A stretch of 64,000 nt of DNA, taken from Calothrix sp. PCC 7716. Lineage in GTDB: Bacteria; Cyanobacteriota; Cyanobacteriia; Cyanobacteriales; Nostocaceae. Below are positions 63,403-64,000 of this stretch, one piece after another. Each line of letters opens with the position of its first letter. The stretch's first letter is position 1. The translations under genes and the position numbers were made by a program. Location of the stretch: positions 1,984,001-2,048,000 of the forward strand of contig NZ_AP025018.1 of the NCBI RefSeq assembly GCF_019977735.1, in the 5' to 3' direction. Under the pieces are notes generated by a model that saw only the letters and a program-made list of their open reading frames with translations, was not told the DNA's origin and did not search any database.

Positions 63403-64000
63403 GTGATTAGACCACGTTATGCATTTTTGGCATTCGCAGCTTGCGCCATTGTTGCACTTAGTTCTTGTGCTAGTGGTGAGGCGCCATCCGCATCGAATAA
63501 CGGAGGCAACGCAACACCCGTAGCTTCAACTCCTCAAACGACAGATGCTTCAACTACTAGCTCTCATAGTGGTCATGGTAAGAAAGTAAATATAAATTCT
63601 GCGATTTTATCGGAGTTAGACAAGTTTGAAGGAATGCTTGGTGTGCCTGCATTGTCGAATAAAATTCAAGCTGGTCGTCCTTATGCTTCAGCAGAGGAAT
63701 TGGTAGCTAAAAAAGTCGTCACTCAAGAGCAGTTTGACAAAATTAAAGACATGGTGACGATAGAAGAAGTCAAGCTGACGGGTGAAGCCAAAGACGTTGA
63801 TTACATGACCAAGTTGGGACTCATGAAAGGACACTTGATAGTCGCCAAAGAATTACTCGACCAAAATCAACCCAAGGCAGCAGAACCTCATATTGGACAC
63901 CCAGTAGAAGAAATTTACGCTGATGTAGAGGAACAACTCAACGAACGTAAAGTAAAAGAATTTAAAACAACTTTGATTAGCTTGCAAGATTTAGTCAAAT
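63403..64000 (+). CDS. Lipoprotein with HhH-like and helical domain, 3' end outside window
   Basis: A GTG start at 63403 follows AGGAG by seven bases. The protein reads IRPRYAFLAFAACAIVALSS then a lipobox Cys (LSSC), a Ser/Thr/Ala linker with HSGHGK, then a helix-hairpin-helix-like segment (NINSAILSELDKFEGMLG, GRPYASAEELVAKK) as in PsbU-type proteins. The C-terminal visible part is helical (YMTKLGLMKGHLIVAKELL, PHIGHPVEEIYADVEEQL), with His-rich spots. It runs past the window end at codon 199. It probably works with the copper oxidase upstream. Confidence 0.65.
   Translation, partial: MIRPRYAFLAFAACAIVALSSCASGEAPSASNNGGNATPVASTPQTTDASTTSSHSGHGKKVNINSAILSELDKFEGMLGVPALSNKIQAGRPYASAEELVAKKVVTQEQFDKIKDMVTIEEVKLTGEAKDVDYMTKLGLMKGHLIVAKELLDQNQPKAAEPHIGHPVEEIYADVEEQLNERKVKEFKTTLISLQDLVK

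Overview
The window comes from a filamentous cyanobacterium, most likely of the heterocyst-forming Nostocales type. Direct markers are the phycobilisome core gene apcF, the Calvin-cycle regulator cp12, a glutamine synthetase gene (glnA) facing a gene for the cyanobacteria-specific GS inactivating factor IF7 (gifA), perfect NtcA boxes (GTAN8TAC), short tandem heptamer repeats (CTCAGCA/CTCAACA), and several hairpin repeats typical of cyanobacterial genomes. The DNA is AT-rich. The classical cyanobacterial palindrome HIP1 (GCGATCGC) was not seen, but GGCGCC occurs about 95 times, far above chance for this base composition.

Layout. 1-10 kb is an accessory region: a toxin-antitoxin pair (DUF5615-like/DUF433), a caspase-like protease with an unknown partner gene, a divergent NB-ARC/TPR STAND protein whose 3' end has decayed, a NERD membrane protein, a HepT/MntA pair with a frameshifted HepT, and an AAA ATPase. 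10-13.4 kb holds NAD(P)H-type nitrite reductase genes nirB-nirD behind an NtcA box. 13.6-18 kb has small genes including a possible orphan toxin tip with a neighbour that may be its immunity gene, then dacB and a MATE transporter. 18.4-23 kb is a six-gene tellurium-resistance-like (Ter) cluster ending in a zinc-ribbon metzincin protease. 23.5-31 kb is mostly housekeeping: a GAF protein, a methyltransferase, gifA, glnA, apcF, tlyA and cp12.

31.8-38.4 kb is again accessory: a GTPase, a tandem array of five paralogous small genes (two with the same +1 frameshift) plus a sixth remnant, a ParB-like gene, and an IS630-family element inserted in a LysM-like gene. 38.4-45.7 kb carries an unknown gene, an AGE-family sugar epimerase-like gene, a DJ-1/ankyrin fusion and a GH13 enzyme. 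45.8-56 kb contains decayed genes, a crystallin-CAP fusion, an AraC regulator, a very large CHAT-STAND-WD40 protein, MITE-like elements and secreted proteins. 56.3-64 kb has a PLP desulfhydrase/deaminase, dGTPase, a nickel/cobalt ECF transporter (cbiM-Q-O), a multicopper oxidase and a truncated lipoprotein gene.

How it fits together. Nitrogen control links nirB, gifA and glnA: the nirB and glnA boxes lie 21-22 nt upstream of a -10 element (activation), while the gifA box sits close to the -10 (repression). Several systems (caspase plus STAND, CHAT-STAND-WD40, HepT/MntA, DUF433 pair, Ter cluster) belong to families used in conflict, stress or programmed cell death. Functional assignments rest on motif recognition by eye; no database search was run.
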